From assembly GCF_000931935.2 (NCBI RefSeq), contig NZ_AZAC01000010.1, forward strand, positions 102,001 through 166,000: a stretch of 64,000 nt of DNA. The letters are read 5' to 3'. Shown here piece after piece: positions 17,986-27,609 of the stretch (position 1 is its first letter; each line of letters begins with the position of its first letter). Origin of the DNA: Dethiosulfatarculus sandiegensis. GTDB taxonomy: Bacteria > Desulfobacterota > Desulfarculia > Desulfarculales > Desulfarculaceae. Both the position numbers and the translations under genes were made by a program. The notes below the pieces were generated by a model. It did not search any database and had not been told where the DNA came from. It saw only the letters and a list, made by a program, of their open reading frames with translations.

Positions 17986-18587
17986 GCGGCTGCCCCCTCC
18001 AGGCGGTTGCTTATTTCAGATGGTGTGTGGATGAGGCCGATTTGTTTGAAGATCAGGTCTTCCACTTCAAAGGCCCTGGCCCTGCCCTTGGCAATGCGGG
18101 CGATTCGTTCAGGCTCGCCTCTGCCGTAGCGTTTTTCAATGTAATCGTAACGGTCGTTCAAGTTGACGATACGGTCGTGCTTGACCCTTTTGTCTGCGTA
18201 ATTAACCACCATGGTCTCGTCCAGAGGATGACCTTCCGGCAGATATACGTGAGCCCTCACCAGGTAACCCAGCTCGGGGTAACCTTTTTTAAACAGTATT
18301 TCGTAACCTTCTTCAGAGTGCAGGCGGTCTGAATTAAGGCATTGGGTTTTAGCGATATCATGGGCCAGAGCCCCGGCCAAAACGGCGTCTTCCCTTAAGG
18401 CAAGGCCGGATTCAGCGAGCCATTGATTTACCAAAAGCGCTACTTGGGAGACTACAAACGAGTGGGCCCTTATATTATCAAGCATTCCGTATTCATCCCA
18501 CCAGGAGCGGACAAGCTCGGGCGTTGGAACCGGAGTATCTTTGCTTATGGCTATATATTCGGGAAACAAAATCCACCTCTGAGGCAA
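17982..18587 (-). CDS. HD-domain phosphohydrolase
   Basis: 201 residues. HD metal motif: NIRAHSFVVS (His), then AGALAHDIAKT (His-Asp), then a distal Asp around VNYADKRVKHDRI. These features fit the small uncharacterised HDIG-type hydrolases that act on nucleotides or phosphoesters; the substrate is unknown. The start is a TTG at 18587 with no clear ribosome site, so it is uncertain. It overlaps ddl by four bases, implying a two-gene operon. Confidence 0.78.
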   Translation of the reverse strand: MPQRWILFPEYIAISKDTPVPTPELVRSWWDEYGMLDNIRAHSFVVSQVALLVNQWLAESGLALREDAVLAGALAHDIAKTQCLNSDRLHSEEGYEILFKKGYPELGYLVRAHVYLPEGHPLDETMVVNYADKRVKHDRIVNLNDRYDYIEKRYGRGEPERIARIAKGRARAFEVEDLIFKQIGLIHTPSEISNRLEGAAA

Positions 18588-18655
18588 CAGGGACGACTGG
18601 GCAGGCCGTTTTGCTGTTTGCGCAACTAAGGCGCAATAGTCGGCCCCGGCAAGGT

Positions 18656-19192
18656 TTAAGGTTTTTGCCCGGCCCGGGTGATTTTTTCAATCAGGCCGGG
18701 GAAGGCCTTTAAAATGAATTTGGCCACCATTACAGGCTGGTCTGCATCTAAAACAGGCAGGCCTTGAAAACTTTTTTCCAAAGGCGCCCGCCTGGCCAGG
18801 GCGAGCAAGGTCTTTTCCCCCAAAAGATGAGGCTCCTTACCCGGAGCAACCACCTCTATCTTGGGGATCGAAGCCTTTTTAAATCCCTCGACCAGTACAA
18901 AATCATGGTCCTTAAAATATTTGGCCGCAACCAGGGCGGGGGCGAGGTCTTTGGGGTCGCTTCGGGTTTCCAACAGGATACCCTTTTCGTGCACCAAGGC
19001 CACTGATTCCGCTCCGGCCCGGGAAAATTTATCCGTATCCTTAAGCTCCTCCGGCCGGATCAGACCCTCTGGATGTCCGTGATGCTTGATCACCGCTACT
19101 TTTAAACCGTATGCAGTCAGCTCCCGCACCACAGCTGAAACCAGGGTGGTTTTTCCGCTATTGGAAAATCCGCAAAATCCAAGCAAGGGTAA
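18656..19192 (-). CDS. mobB: Molybdopterin-guanine dinucleotide biosynthesis protein MobB
   Basis: 178 residues from ATG 19192; the frame reaches a GTG at 19237 but lacks a ribosome site there. P-loop GFSNSGKTTL is at the N-terminus, followed by VIKHHGHP, typical of MobB, and LVEGFKKASIPKIEV near the Walker B position. MobB is a GTPase that helps attach GMP to molybdopterin for bis-MGD enzymes such as formate dehydrogenase. No mobA or molybdoenzyme is next to it. Confidence 0.9.
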   Translation of the reverse strand, partial: LPLLGFCGFSNSGKTTLVSAVVRELTAYGLKVAVIKHHGHPEGLIRPEELKDTDKFSRAGAESVALVHEKGILLETRSDPKDLAPALVAAKYFKDHDFVLVEGFKKASIPKIEVVAPGKEPHLLGEKTLLALARRAPLEKSFQGLPVLDADQPVMVAKFILKAFPGLIEKITRAGQKP

Positions 19193-19472
19193 CATTTGAT
19201 TGTTCCGGTCCCAGCGCGAGAAAAAAACAGCGCTCACTTAAGTGGAGCATTAAAATCTAGTTTATGGTTTGGCTAATTTCGGGTCAAGCCATCATTGGCA
19301 CCCGACCGGTTTGATTAACTTGCCCTGGGCCCCGGTGTTTGTTAAACCTGTTTATAACCGACTCCGGTCGTAAGGAAAAATCAAAATTCAGATAATTTTT
19401 GGTATACTTCGCTTTTTTTATCCAAGTTAAAACATCAAGTCTGTATCCAGGCCGACATACGGAGAGGGAAAA

Positions 19473-20072
19473 ATGGAAAGAAAGATCATGCGGGCCTTAT
19501 TAAGTGTAACCGATAAGTCCGGCTTGGACGTATTTGCCAAGGGGCTGGCCGAGATGGGGGTTGGCATTATTTCAACCGGAGGAACCGCAAAGATGCTGCG
19601 CGGCTCCGGTGTGGATGTGACCGATGTCTCCGAAGTGACCGGCTTTCCAGAGATGCTTGACGGAAGGGTGAAAACCCTGCATCCCAGGGTGCACGGCGCA
19701 ATTCTGGCCAGGAGGGATGATTCCAGTCATAGGGCACAGTTGGGCGAGCACCATATCGCCACAATTGATTTGGTCTGCGTAAACCTCTATGCCTTTGAAT
19801 CCACCATTGCCAAACCCGGCTGCACATTCAGTGACGCCATTGAAAACATAGACATCGGCGGACCTTGCCTGATCAGGGCCGCGGCCAAAAATCACGCCGA
19901 TGTGACGGTGGTGACGGATCCGGCTGATTATCAGGCCGTCTTGGATGAAATGAAGGAAAACAAAGGCAGCGTAAGCGATAAAACCCGCAGAAAATTGGCT
20001 GCCAAGGCCTTCAGGCTCACCAACGGCTATGACGGCGCCATTGCCGATTATCTTGAGGCCCAGTCCAAGTAA
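19473..20072 (+). CDS. purH: Stand-alone IMP cyclohydrolase (PurH N-terminal domain only)
   Basis: 199 residues covering only the MGS-like cyclohydrolase half of PurH, which closes FAICAR to IMP in the last step of de novo purine synthesis. Signatures are [46 protein letters not shown] and VCVNLYAFE. Normal PurH is about 520 residues with an AICAR transformylase C-terminus; here the gene ends cleanly at TAA after EAQSK and no transformylase sequence follows in any frame. A separate AICAR formyltransferase must be elsewhere. The start has GGAGAGGG upstream. purDE follows 149 bases downstream. Confidence 0.92.
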   Translation: MERKIMRALLSVTDKSGLDVFAKGLAEMGVGIISTGGTAKMLRGSGVDVTDVSEVTGFPEMLDGRVKTLHPRVHGAILARRDDSSHRAQLGEHHIATIDLVCVNLYAFESTIAKPGCTFSDAIENIDIGGPCLIRAAAKNHADVTVVTDPADYQAVLDEMKENKGSVSDKTRRKLAAKAFRLTNGYDGAIADYLEAQSK

Positions 20073-20221
20073 GGAAATCTTTAAGGGGTATGGCGCTTGT
20101 TAAGAACTCCCACTTAACCACCAAACCCTGTTAATAAAAAGTTTAAACCTTAATAAACCAAAGGAAATTACCCCCTCGCCGCCCGGCGGCGCCAGGCGGG
20201 ATTAATGATGGAGGCAGGTAA

Positions 20222-22021
20222 ATGAAAGTCCTCGTGGTTGGAAGCGGCGGGCGTGAACACGCCTTGGTATGGAAGCTGGCCCAAAGCCCCAAGGTGAAAG
20301 AGGTTTTTTGCGCGCCGGGCAACGCGGGCATCAAGTCCCAGGCGACCTGCGTGGATATCAAGGCCGATGACATAGAGGGCCTCAAGGCTTTTGCCGCAGA
20401 TAACGCCATTGACCTCACCCTGGTCGGTCCCGAGGTTCCCCTGGTGACCGGCATTGCCGATGAGTTTGAAGCCGCCGGGCTTAAGGTGGTGGGGCCGGAC
20501 AAATATTGTTCCCAATTGGAAGGGTCCAAATCCTTTGCCAAGGATTTGATGGCCAAATACCAGGTTTCCACCGCGCCCTACCGGGTCTTTTATGATCACG
20601 CCGAGGCCCTGGCCTATGTGCGCGGCGCGGGCAGGCGTCTGGTGGTCAAGGCCGACGGCCTCTGCGCGGGCAAGGGTGTGACCCTTTGCAAGAATACCGA
20701 ACAGGCCGAAGCGGCTCTGGATGACCTGATGGTCAAAAAAGTCTTTGGCGAAGCCGGGGCCAAGGTTGTCATAGAGGAATGGCTTAATGGCGAAGAAGCC
20801 AGTTTCATGGTCTTTTCAGACGGTGATAATGTTCTGGCCATGCCGAGCAGCCAGGACCACAAGGCAGTGGGGGAAGGCGACACCGGAGCCAACACCGGCG
20901 GCATGGGGGCCTATTCTCCCGCGCCCGTGGTTACTACCGAAATTTCGGATAAGGTCCTGGAAAAAATTATCTGCCCCATGATCCATGGACTCAAGGCCGA
21001 GGGGCACCCTTATCGCGGCGTACTCTATGCCGGGTTGATGATCAGCGAAGAGGGCGAGCCCAGTGTGGTCGAATTTAATGTGCGGTTTGGCGACCCGGAA
21101 TGCCAGCCCTTGATGCTTCGCCTGGGTTCGGATCTGGCCGAGATTTGCCAGGGAATGATGGACGGCAACCTGGGCCAGATCAAGGTCCATTGGCACACCA
21201 GCCCTGCGGTGTGCGTGGTTTTGGCCGCGGAAGGATACCCCGCATCGTATGACAAGGGCAAGGAGATAAGCGGCCTTGAAGAAGCTGCCCAAATGCCTCA
21301 AGTGGAGGTTTTCCAGGCAGGTACTTCAGAAAAAGACGGTAAGTATTATACAAATGGCGGCAGGGTTCTTGGTGTGACCGCCAGGGGCCAGGATATCAAA
21401 GACGCCATTGATATAGCTTACAAGGCCTCCGAAATCATCAAATGGGAAGGCCAGTACTACCGCAAGGATATTGGCCACAGGGCCCTGACCAGAAGTGAGA
21501 AAAGCGCCCAGGTCGGTGTGATTATGGGTTCCGCCTCTGACTGGGACGCCATGAAGGGCGCGGTGGAGGCCCTGCGCATTCTGGGGGTCAAGGCCGAGGT
21601 CAGGGTGCTCAGCGCCCACAGAACCCCCGAACAGGCTGTTGCCTATGCCCGTCAGGCGCCTAGCAAGGGTATTAAGGTGATTATAGCCGGTGCGGGCTGG
21701 GCTGCTCACCTGGCCGGAGCCATGGCTGCCCATTCCATTTTACCTGTGATCGGCGTGCCTATGGATTCTTCGCCCCTAAACGGCATGGACGCCCTGCTCT
21801 CCACGGTGCAGATGCCTCCGGGAATCCCGGTGGCCACAGTTGCCATTGGTTCCGGCGGAGCCAGAAACGCAGGTATCTTGGCAGCCCAGATTCTGGCCTT
21901 AAGTGATGAAAACCTTGCCAAGGCTCTTAAGGGCCAACGCAAGAAACTGGCCCAAAAGGTCCTCACCGCAGATGAGACCATGACCCAAAGGGCATTGGCC
22001 GGCGAACCTTTTTTTGAATAG
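20222..22021 (+). CDS. purD: Fused GAR synthetase / N5-CAIR mutase (PurD-PurE)
   Basis: 599 residues. Residues 1 to about 425 are phosphoribosylamine-glycine ligase (PurD): [19 protein letters not shown], then the ATP-grasp region [36 protein letters not shown] and the metal block [12 protein letters not shown]. From about residue 437 a complete class I PurE follows: [28 protein letters not shown] with the catalytic His, [15 protein letters not shown] and [19 protein letters not shown]. The two catalyse steps 2 and 6 of purine synthesis, so they are not consecutive reactions. The ATG is preceded by GGAGG. Confidence 0.94.
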   Translation: MKVLVVGSGGREHALVWKLAQSPKVKEVFCAPGNAGIKSQATCVDIKADDIEGLKAFAADNAIDLTLVGPEVPLVTGIADEFEAAGLKVVGPDKYCSQLEGSKSFAKDLMAKYQVSTAPYRVFYDHAEALAYVRGAGRRLVVKADGLCAGKGVTLCKNTEQAEAALDDLMVKKVFGEAGAKVVIEEWLNGEEASFMVFSDGDNVLAMPSSQDHKAVGEGDTGANTGGMGAYSPAPVVTTEISDKVLEKIICPMIHGLKAEGHPYRGVLYAGLMISEEGEPSVVEFNVRFGDPECQPLMLRLGSDLAEICQGMMDGNLGQIKVHWHTSPAVCVVLAAEGYPASYDKGKEISGLEEAAQMPQVEVFQAGTSEKDGKYYTNGGRVLGVTARGQDIKDAIDIAYKASEIIKWEGQYYRKDIGHRALTRSEKSAQVGVIMGSASDWDAMKGAVEALRILGVKAEVRVLSAHRTPEQAVAYARQAPSKGIKVIIAGAGWAAHLAGAMAAHSILPVIGVPMDSSPLNGMDALLSTVQMPPGIPVATVAIGSGGARNAGILAAQILALSDENLAKALKGQRKKLAQKVLTADETMTQRALAGEPFFE

Positions 22022-22030
22022 TATCTTAAT

Positions 22031-22062
22031 CCTGCTGGGTCAATATATATTGACCCAGCAGG
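22031..22062. repeat. Perfect 32-bp palindrome between purDE and tsaC
   Basis: CCTGCTGGGTCAATAT is followed immediately by its exact reverse complement, with no central spacer. It begins 10 bases after the purDE stop. There is no T-run on either side, so it is not a standard terminator; it could act as a cruciform, an RNA 3'-end block or a dimeric protein site. Confidence 0.8.
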
Positions 22063-22077
22063 TGGAATTGAGATAAA

Positions 22078-22698
22078 TTGCCCCGGATAATTACCATTAA
22101 AGAGGATTTGACTCGGCCGGAAGACCGGGAGACCCTGGAAAAGGCCGCCCAGATTCTGGAACAGGGCGGGGTGATTGCCTTTCCCACCGAGACCTTTTAC
22201 GGCCTGGCCGCGGACAGTGAAAATGAAGATGCGGTTAAAAGGTTGAATTTTATAAAGAATCGCCCCAAGGGGAAACCCTTTCCCCTGATTGCGGGTTCCA
22301 CGGACCAGGCCAGAGATTTAAGCTACGATCTTTCTCCTTTGGTTTTACGGCTTATGGAGGAATATTGGCCCGGCCCCCTTACCTTGATCCTCACAGCCGG
22401 AAAACCCGGACCCGCAGTATCGGAACAGGGCGGTGTAGGGGTGAGGGTCTCGCCCCATGCGGTGGCCCGCGGCCTGGCCCTGGCCCTGGGCAGGCCCATA
22501 ACCGCCACCAGCGCCAATCTTTCCGGCAGGCCCTCAGTCAAAAGCGTGGCGGATCTGGACCCGGAATTGGTCGAGCGTCTGGATCTGATCCTGGATGGCG
22601 GTGAAACACCCGGTGGCTTGGCCAGCACCGTTGCCAGGGTTGATAATGACCAGATAGTCATTTTACGTCCAGGGCCGGTGGACCCGTCTTCCGCATAA
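22078..22698 (+). CDS. tsaC: L-threonylcarbamoyladenylate synthase (YrdC/Sua5 family)
   Basis: 206 residues, making the threonylcarbamoyl-AMP used for tRNA t6A37. Core: [24 protein letters not shown] near residue 27, [57 protein letters not shown], and the late SSTVARV-like [10 protein letters not shown]. Start is a TTG (residues [11 protein letters not shown]) with a weak GGTGGA upstream. Length matches the short TsaC form without the Sua5 domain. Confidence 0.92.
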   Translation: MPRIITIKEDLTRPEDRETLEKAAQILEQGGVIAFPTETFYGLAADSENEDAVKRLNFIKNRPKGKPFPLIAGSTDQARDLSYDLSPLVLRLMEEYWPGPLTLILTAGKPGPAVSEQGGVGVRVSPHAVARGLALALGRPITATSANLSGRPSVKSVADLDPELVERLDLILDGGETPGGLASTVARVDNDQIVILRPGPVDPSSA

Positions 22699-22992
22699 AG
22701 GAACCTTCCCGGAATTTTTCCGCTAAATGAGCCAGTGTCCACGCCCTGATGGTGAGCCCCTACCACCGGTCTCCAGGTTTTAGTTTATTCGGCACCACTA
22801 TATTGATTTTTCAGTATTGGGCTTGCTTTCAGATGGCCCTCACATCTGCTTAAAAAAACAAATTAACTTTAAAAACCGTATACCCTGTTGCCAAATTTTT
22901 GGAAGTTATTGGTCCTCGTTAACAAATGAGCAATGAATCACTATTCATTACAATGGGTTAGCTTGAGTGCCATGTTTAATAAAAACAAACAC
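22699..22992. other. Intergenic region upstream of the thiolase gene
   Basis: About 290 bases, becoming AT-rich to the right. No gene or strong hairpin recognised. The promoter-like elements at its right end are listed separately. Confidence 0.4.
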
Positions 22993-23025
22993 TTGACTCT
23001 AAACACCAATAAGTTTACTGTGAAC
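22993..23025 (+). promoter_or_regulatory. Promoter with overlapping palindromic operator for thiolase/acyl-CoA dehydrogenase
   Basis: TTGACT at 22993-22998, 17-base spacer, TACTGT at 23016-23021. The -10 lies inside GTTTACTGTGAAC (23013-23025), a near-palindrome (10 of 13 positions symmetric). This would suit a TetR/FadR-type repressor of fatty-acid genes, but no regulator is adjacent. Confidence 0.4.
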
Positions 23026-23064
23026 ACTCAAGTTTGAAACCTACCTCACCAATGGAGGTGCTTA

Positions 23065-24267
23065 GTGAGATCCGGGCAAGATGCGGTTATCGTGGCCATG
23101 GGTAGAACCCCAATAGGCGATTTTGGCGGTAAACTGGCCAAGGTCAGGGCTCATGAACTGGGCGCCTTGGTGATGGCCAGACTTTTGGAGCAGACCGGCG
23201 TGGACCCGGCCCAATTGGATGATGTGATCTTGGGTGATTGCGTGCAATGCCCGGATGAGGCCAATACGGCGCGCACCGCCATGCTTAAATGTAAAATTCC
23301 GGTTGAAGTCCCGGCGGTGACCATTCAGAGGCAATGTTCCAGCGCCATGCAGGCCCTGGCCTATGCGGCCATGATGATCAAATCGGGCGAGGCAAATATG
23401 GTCATGGCAGGCGGGATGGAATCCATGTCCAATGCCCCCTATGTGCTTCCCTCGGCCCGCTGGGGGGCCAGGCTGCGCCATAATCAGATGATGGACGCCA
23501 TGTGGGAGATGCTTCATTCCGGCTCCACCTTGCTGGACCCTCCGGGATATATCATGGGCCAGACAGCGGAAAATTTGGCCCAAAAGTATTCTATTCCCAG
23601 AGAGGAACAGGACGTGATTGCCCTGCGCTCACATCAGAATGCGGCAAACGCTGTCAAGGAAGGCAGATTCAAAGAGGAGATCATACCGGTTCTCATACCC
23701 ACCAGAAAAGGCGATCCGGTTTTGGTTGATACGGATGAGCATGTGCGCATGGGGCTTACCATGGAAGACCTTTCCAAGTTAAGGCCGGTTTTCAGTAAAG
23801 ACGGCACCGTAACCGCGGGCAACGCCTCGGGCTTGAACGACGGCGCCGCCGTATGCCTGGTGATGTCCAGGGAGGCCGCTGAAGAACAGGGCCTCAAGCC
23901 GATCGCCAGGATATTGGCAAGCAGTGCCGCCGGGTGCGATCCCCAATACATGGGTTGGGGGCCGGTGCCGAGCACCAAAAAACTATTGGCCAAAACCGGT
24001 GTAGAGTTGGCCGATATAGAGCTGATCGAATTGAACGAGGCCTTTGCCGCCCAGTATCTGGCCTGCGAACAGGGGTTGGGGCTAAACCGCGACATAACCA
24101 ATGTCAATGGTTCGGGTGTGGGCTTGGGGCATCCGGTTGGGTGCACAGGCGCTCGCATAGTGATCAGTCTCTTGCATGAAATGAAACGGCGTGACCTGAC
24201 CCTGGGGCTGGCCACCTTATGTGTAGGCGGCGGTATGGGTATGTCCATGCTTTTGGAGAGGGAATAA
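23065..24267 (+). CDS. Acetyl-CoA C-acyltransferase (thiolase)
   Basis: 400 residues, typical thiolase. Catalytic Cys in TIQRQCSSAMQAL (about residue 91), GGMESMSNAPYV, NEAFAAQY, His and Cys in GSGVGLGHPVGCTGARI and the closing LCVGGGMG. The reaction is thiolytic cleavage or condensation of acyl-CoA. GTG start with GGAGGTG upstream. Its stop overlaps the ATG of the acyl-CoA dehydrogenase by one base, so the two form an operon for fatty-acid or related acyl-CoA metabolism. Confidence 0.95.
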   Translation: MRSGQDAVIVAMGRTPIGDFGGKLAKVRAHELGALVMARLLEQTGVDPAQLDDVILGDCVQCPDEANTARTAMLKCKIPVEVPAVTIQRQCSSAMQALAYAAMMIKSGEANMVMAGGMESMSNAPYVLPSARWGARLRHNQMMDAMWEMLHSGSTLLDPPGYIMGQTAENLAQKYSIPREEQDVIALRSHQNAANAVKEGRFKEEIIPVLIPTRKGDPVLVDTDEHVRMGLTMEDLSKLRPVFSKDGTVTAGNASGLNDGAAVCLVMSREAAEEQGLKPIARILASSAAGCDPQYMGWGPVPSTKKLLAKTGVELADIELIELNEAFAAQYLACEQGLGLNRDITNVNGSGVGLGHPVGCTGARIVISLLHEMKRRDLTLGLATLCVGGGMGMSMLLERE

Positions 24268-25427
24268 TGACCTACCAACTCACTGAAGAGCAGTTGATGC
24301 TTCAGCAGATGGTGAGGCGTCTGGCCAGGGAGCAACTGGCGCCCCATGCAGCCGAAAGGGACGAAAAAGGTGAATTCGCCTGGGACGCTGTGGAGATATT
24401 CAGGGAAAACGGTCTTTTTGGCTGTGATTTTCCGGAGAAATACGGCGGATCCCATATGGGCACTTTAGCCATGTGCCTGGCCACCGAAGAGGTTGCCAAG
24501 GTGTGCGCCTCCAGCGCGGTGGTGCTTTTGGTTCAGGAGCTGGGCTCCCTGCCCATGATGTTGGCTGCCGGTGACGAGCAAAAGGATAAGTGGTTTCCTT
24601 CTTTGGCTTCGGGCGAACATTTGGTGGCATTTGGCCTTACAGAACCAGGAGCAGGCTCCGATGTGGCCGGTTTAAAGACAACAGCGGTAAAAAAAGGCGA
24701 TAAGTATATTATAAACGGACGTAAGCAGTTTATCAGCCATGCCGATGTAGCCCAATATGTTTGTTTGGCCTGTCGTACAGACCCTGCTAAGGCAGCTCAC
24801 AAAGGGGGGCTTTCCATCATTGTGGTGGAAAAGGGAACTCCCGGTTTCAGTATTGGTAAGCATGAAGACAAGATGGGTATAAGGGGCTCCACCACCTGCG
24901 AGGTTGTGCTGGAGGATTGTGAAGTCCCGGTGGAAAACCTTTTGGGCAAAGAGGGAGACGGCTTTGCCATTCTGATGAAGACCCTGGACTTTACCCGGCC
25001 CTGTGTGGCGGCCCAGGCTCTGGGCATCGCCCAGGGAGCCCTGGACTATGCAGTCGCCTATGCCAGGGAAAGGGAGCAGTTCGGTAAACCCATCATCAGT
25101 TTCCAGGGGCTTAACTGGATGCTGGCGGATATGGATGCCAAGATTGAGGCTGCCCGCCAACTGGTTTACAAGGCTTCCGCCACCTTTGAAGAGGTGCCAA
25201 AGGATCTGAGCAGGGTGTCCAGGGAAGCGATCAGGCTCTCTGCCATGAGCAAAATGGTGGCAAGCGATACCGCCATGCAGGTAACCACCGATGCTGTACA
25301 GATTCTGGGTGGTTATGGGTATGTAAAGGAATACCCGGTGGAGCGTATGATGAGGGATGCCAAGATAACCCAGATCTATGAAGGCACTTCCCAGGTGCAG
25401 AAAATAGTTATCGCCTCCTGTCTTTGA
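24267..25427 (+). CDS. Acyl-CoA dehydrogenase
   Basis: 386 residues, an FAD enzyme oxidising acyl-CoA to enoyl-CoA. Start ATG overlaps the thiolase stop (TAATG). Signatures: FAD/substrate blocks AFGLTEPGAGSDVAGLKTTA and KQFISHADVAQYV, DKMGIRGSTTCEVVLEDCEVP, AQALGIAQGALDYAVAYAREREQFGKPI, and the catalytic Glu in QIYEGTSQVQKIVI. Chain-length specificity cannot be told; the C-terminal motif fits short/medium-chain members. No ETF genes are adjacent. Confidence 0.95.
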   Translation: MTYQLTEEQLMLQQMVRRLAREQLAPHAAERDEKGEFAWDAVEIFRENGLFGCDFPEKYGGSHMGTLAMCLATEEVAKVCASSAVVLLVQELGSLPMMLAAGDEQKDKWFPSLASGEHLVAFGLTEPGAGSDVAGLKTTAVKKGDKYIINGRKQFISHADVAQYVCLACRTDPAKAAHKGGLSIIVVEKGTPGFSIGKHEDKMGIRGSTTCEVVLEDCEVPVENLLGKEGDGFAILMKTLDFTRPCVAAQALGIAQGALDYAVAYAREREQFGKPIISFQGLNWMLADMDAKIEAARQLVYKASATFEEVPKDLSRVSREAIRLSAMSKMVASDTAMQVTTDAVQILGGYGYVKEYPVERMMRDAKITQIYEGTSQVQKIVIASCL

Positions 25428-25472
25428 TCGGATCTAAGGCCTTTAGATCAAGGCAAACCCTCGTAGCCAGGC

Positions 25473-25517
25473 ACAAACCCCGCCGCTGCCTGGCCGCGGG
25501 GGTTTGTCTTTTTTTTG
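25473..25517 (+). terminator. Rho-independent terminator after acyl-CoA dehydrogenase
   Basis: ACAAACCCCGC pairs with GCGGGGGTTTGT around a 12-base loop, followed by a long T-run. Confidence 0.9.
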
Positions 25518-25758
25518 ATCTAGGTGAGGAATCCTTTTGTTTTTGCTTAAAAAAATATTTGTCTAACAATTTAATAGTATCTTAAATGTGGAAATTCAAA
25601 GGCTCTTGAGACCCTGATTTAGTGGAGAGGGAGGGCATGGAATTTCAGCTGTGTATTGGTTTTTTTAGCCATATCGGCTGCTTGCCAATATAATTTAATT
25701 GTTATCCTTTGCTTTTATATAAAAGTAGATCCCATAGCGGTTTTGGCCGGAAGAACGA
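25518..25758. other. Upstream region of the diguanylate cyclase gene
   Basis: AT-rich; contains no recognised gene or convincing promoter. Confidence 0.3.
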
Positions 25759-25773
25759 ATGCCGGGAGATGTC

Positions 25774-27144
25774 ATGGTAGAGATCACAGGTGGCAGGAAA
25801 AAGGAAGCAGAGACCAAAAAACTTAAAAACAGGGTCCTTAGCCTGAGCCGTGAACTGGATGCCCTGGAAAACTCCTATCAGAAGAGCAGTAGAGCCTTTG
25901 AAACCACAGTAAAGGTGCTGAGCGGCCTTTGTGATACGGATCTTGAAGGCCAGGTCCAGTCTGCCATTGAGGGCCTTAAAAAGGTGGTGGCAGCCAAGAA
26001 GGTGGACCCTAAAGATCTTGACCGGGCAGTCAGAGAATTGAAAAACAGCCTGGTGATCCAGGGTGAAGGGGAGCAAATCCCAAAGGAAACCCCTGAAACC
26101 AAGGCCGCCGGACGTCACGTTGCCTTGGCTCTTTTGGCCGGACTGCGTCTGGGGCATGATCAGTTTGACCAAAGCCTGGAAAAAGCCATTGCCCGCATAA
26201 CTTCATGCATAAATCAAGGCAACATCAGGACTGCAATGACTTATGTCGCAGATATTATGCAAGAGTTTAAAGAGGTCAGTGAGGTGAGGCGGCTAAGGGC
26301 CGAAGAAGCCCTGGCCGAGATATATGAAGAGGTGCTGGCCACGGAAAAGGAACTGGCGAGCATGTTTTCCTCGGCGAGTCGCGAATGGGTTAAAACGGGA
26401 AGCGAGTTCGATCAAAAAGTTACGGCTTCTTTGGGCAAACTGGCCGAGGGCCTTAAATCAGATGAAAACTTGGAGGCCTTAAAAGCCAGTGTGCTGAATC
26501 ATGTCCGCACCTTAAGAGAAACCATCAGGTCTCGTAAAAGCCAGGAGCAGGCCGCCCTGGAAAAAACCAGACAAGAGCTCAAACACTTAAGAAGTGATCT
26601 GGTCCAGGCCACCGAAAAGATGCAGAAAATGCAGGAGGAAAGTAAAAGGCTGGGTAAAGAGGCCCGGACAGACCCCATGACCGGAGTCCTGAACAAGAGG
26701 GCCTTTTCAAATTTATTGGATAAGCACCTGGATGATCTAAAAGCTCTACCGGTTTCCTTGATAGTATTTGATATCGATCATTTCAAACGGATTAACGATA
26801 GATTTGGCCACCAGGCAGGTGACAGGGCTTTAAAGGCCATAGCGGAACAGGCCTCTGCCTCTCTCAGGGGAGATGATGTCCTTTTTCGTTATGCCGGTGA
26901 TGAGTTTGTGATCGTGTTGCCCAAAACTCAGACCAAAGATGCCGCCAAGGTGGCTGAAAGGGTGCGTCAGGCTGCGGAGAAGATTTCATTTTCCTATAGG
27001 GGGGAGAATCATATCTCCATAACCATCAGCCTGGGGTTGAGCCAGAGTGTGAGTGGAGACAAAAGCGAGTCTTTGTTTGAAAGGGCGGACCAGGCGCTTT
27101 TAGAGGCTAAAGACCAGGGCAGGAATCGGGTTAATGTTAAGTGA
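25774..27144 (+). CDS. GGDEF-domain diguanylate cyclase
   Basis: 456 residues from ATG 25774 (GGGAG five bases upstream; an ATG at 25759 is possible). The first ~285 residues are predicted helical and charged, with coiled-coil stretches (for example EKTRQELKHLRSDLVQATEK), and no transmembrane segment. The GGDEF domain starts at DPMTGVLNKRAF; the active loop is AGDEF within FRYAGDEFVIVLP. An RxxD inhibitory site (RGDD) lies exactly five residues before it, so product feedback is expected. It should make cyclic di-GMP from GTP in the cytoplasm; the input signal is unknown. Confidence 0.93.
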   Translation: MVEITGGRKKEAETKKLKNRVLSLSRELDALENSYQKSSRAFETTVKVLSGLCDTDLEGQVQSAIEGLKKVVAAKKVDPKDLDRAVRELKNSLVIQGEGEQIPKETPETKAAGRHVALALLAGLRLGHDQFDQSLEKAIARITSCINQGNIRTAMTYVADIMQEFKEVSEVRRLRAEEALAEIYEEVLATEKELASMFSSASREWVKTGSEFDQKVTASLGKLAEGLKSDENLEALKASVLNHVRTLRETIRSRKSQEQAALEKTRQELKHLRSDLVQATEKMQKMQEESKRLGKEARTDPMTGVLNKRAFSNLLDKHLDDLKALPVSLIVFDIDHFKRINDRFGHQAGDRALKAIAEQASASLRGDDVLFRYAGDEFVIVLPKTQTKDAAKVAERVRQAAEKISFSYRGENHISITISLGLSQSVSGDKSESLFERADQALLEAKDQGRNRVNVK

Positions 27145-27609
27145 CCAGTAGGTCATATGAGTGGTTTGCCCAATGTGTTTGATGGGAAGACCAGCAACTG
27201 TTTACAAATGTTTCCGGATGAGGCGAAGCCGCTGAAACGGTTCTGGCAATCGGCCTGACTGTTCAAGGTGTTATAAAGAGGGGAAAATTCTCTTCCGGTT
27301 TGAATTTATAAAAGATCAATAATAGTTAATTGTCTTAATTCAGGGGATTTTTTAAAAAAAGGTCCTCCAGGCTTTTCATTTCATGGGGTTGTGGGGGGCT
27401 TTTCTTTAAGTTTTCCTGGCGGCTGTTTTGCCAACAGGCAGCCAGTTTCTAATTTTTGGTTCTAAAAAAGAGAGGGTTTAAAAAACGAGTTCGATAGCAC
27501 CCTAATTAAAAAATAACTTGTTATTTAGCATGAGTACAAAAATAAAAATTTAGATCCCAATTTATGACCATTTGGTCATTTTATAAAACGAGCTTCTAAG
27601 AAACCTCTA
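27145..27609. other. 465-base convergent intergenic region
   Basis: Between the convergent diguanylate cyclase and rtcB genes. No gene recognised. The strongest element is a 14-base palindrome TGACCATTTGGTCA (27565-27578) about 30 bases from the rtcB stop. A clean terminator with a T-run was not found for either gene. Confidence 0.4.

Noticed and set aside
23634-24455. 273-codon open frame antisense to the thiolase and acyl-CoA dehydrogenase
   Set aside because: Lies fully over two well-supported genes and shows no protein family features.
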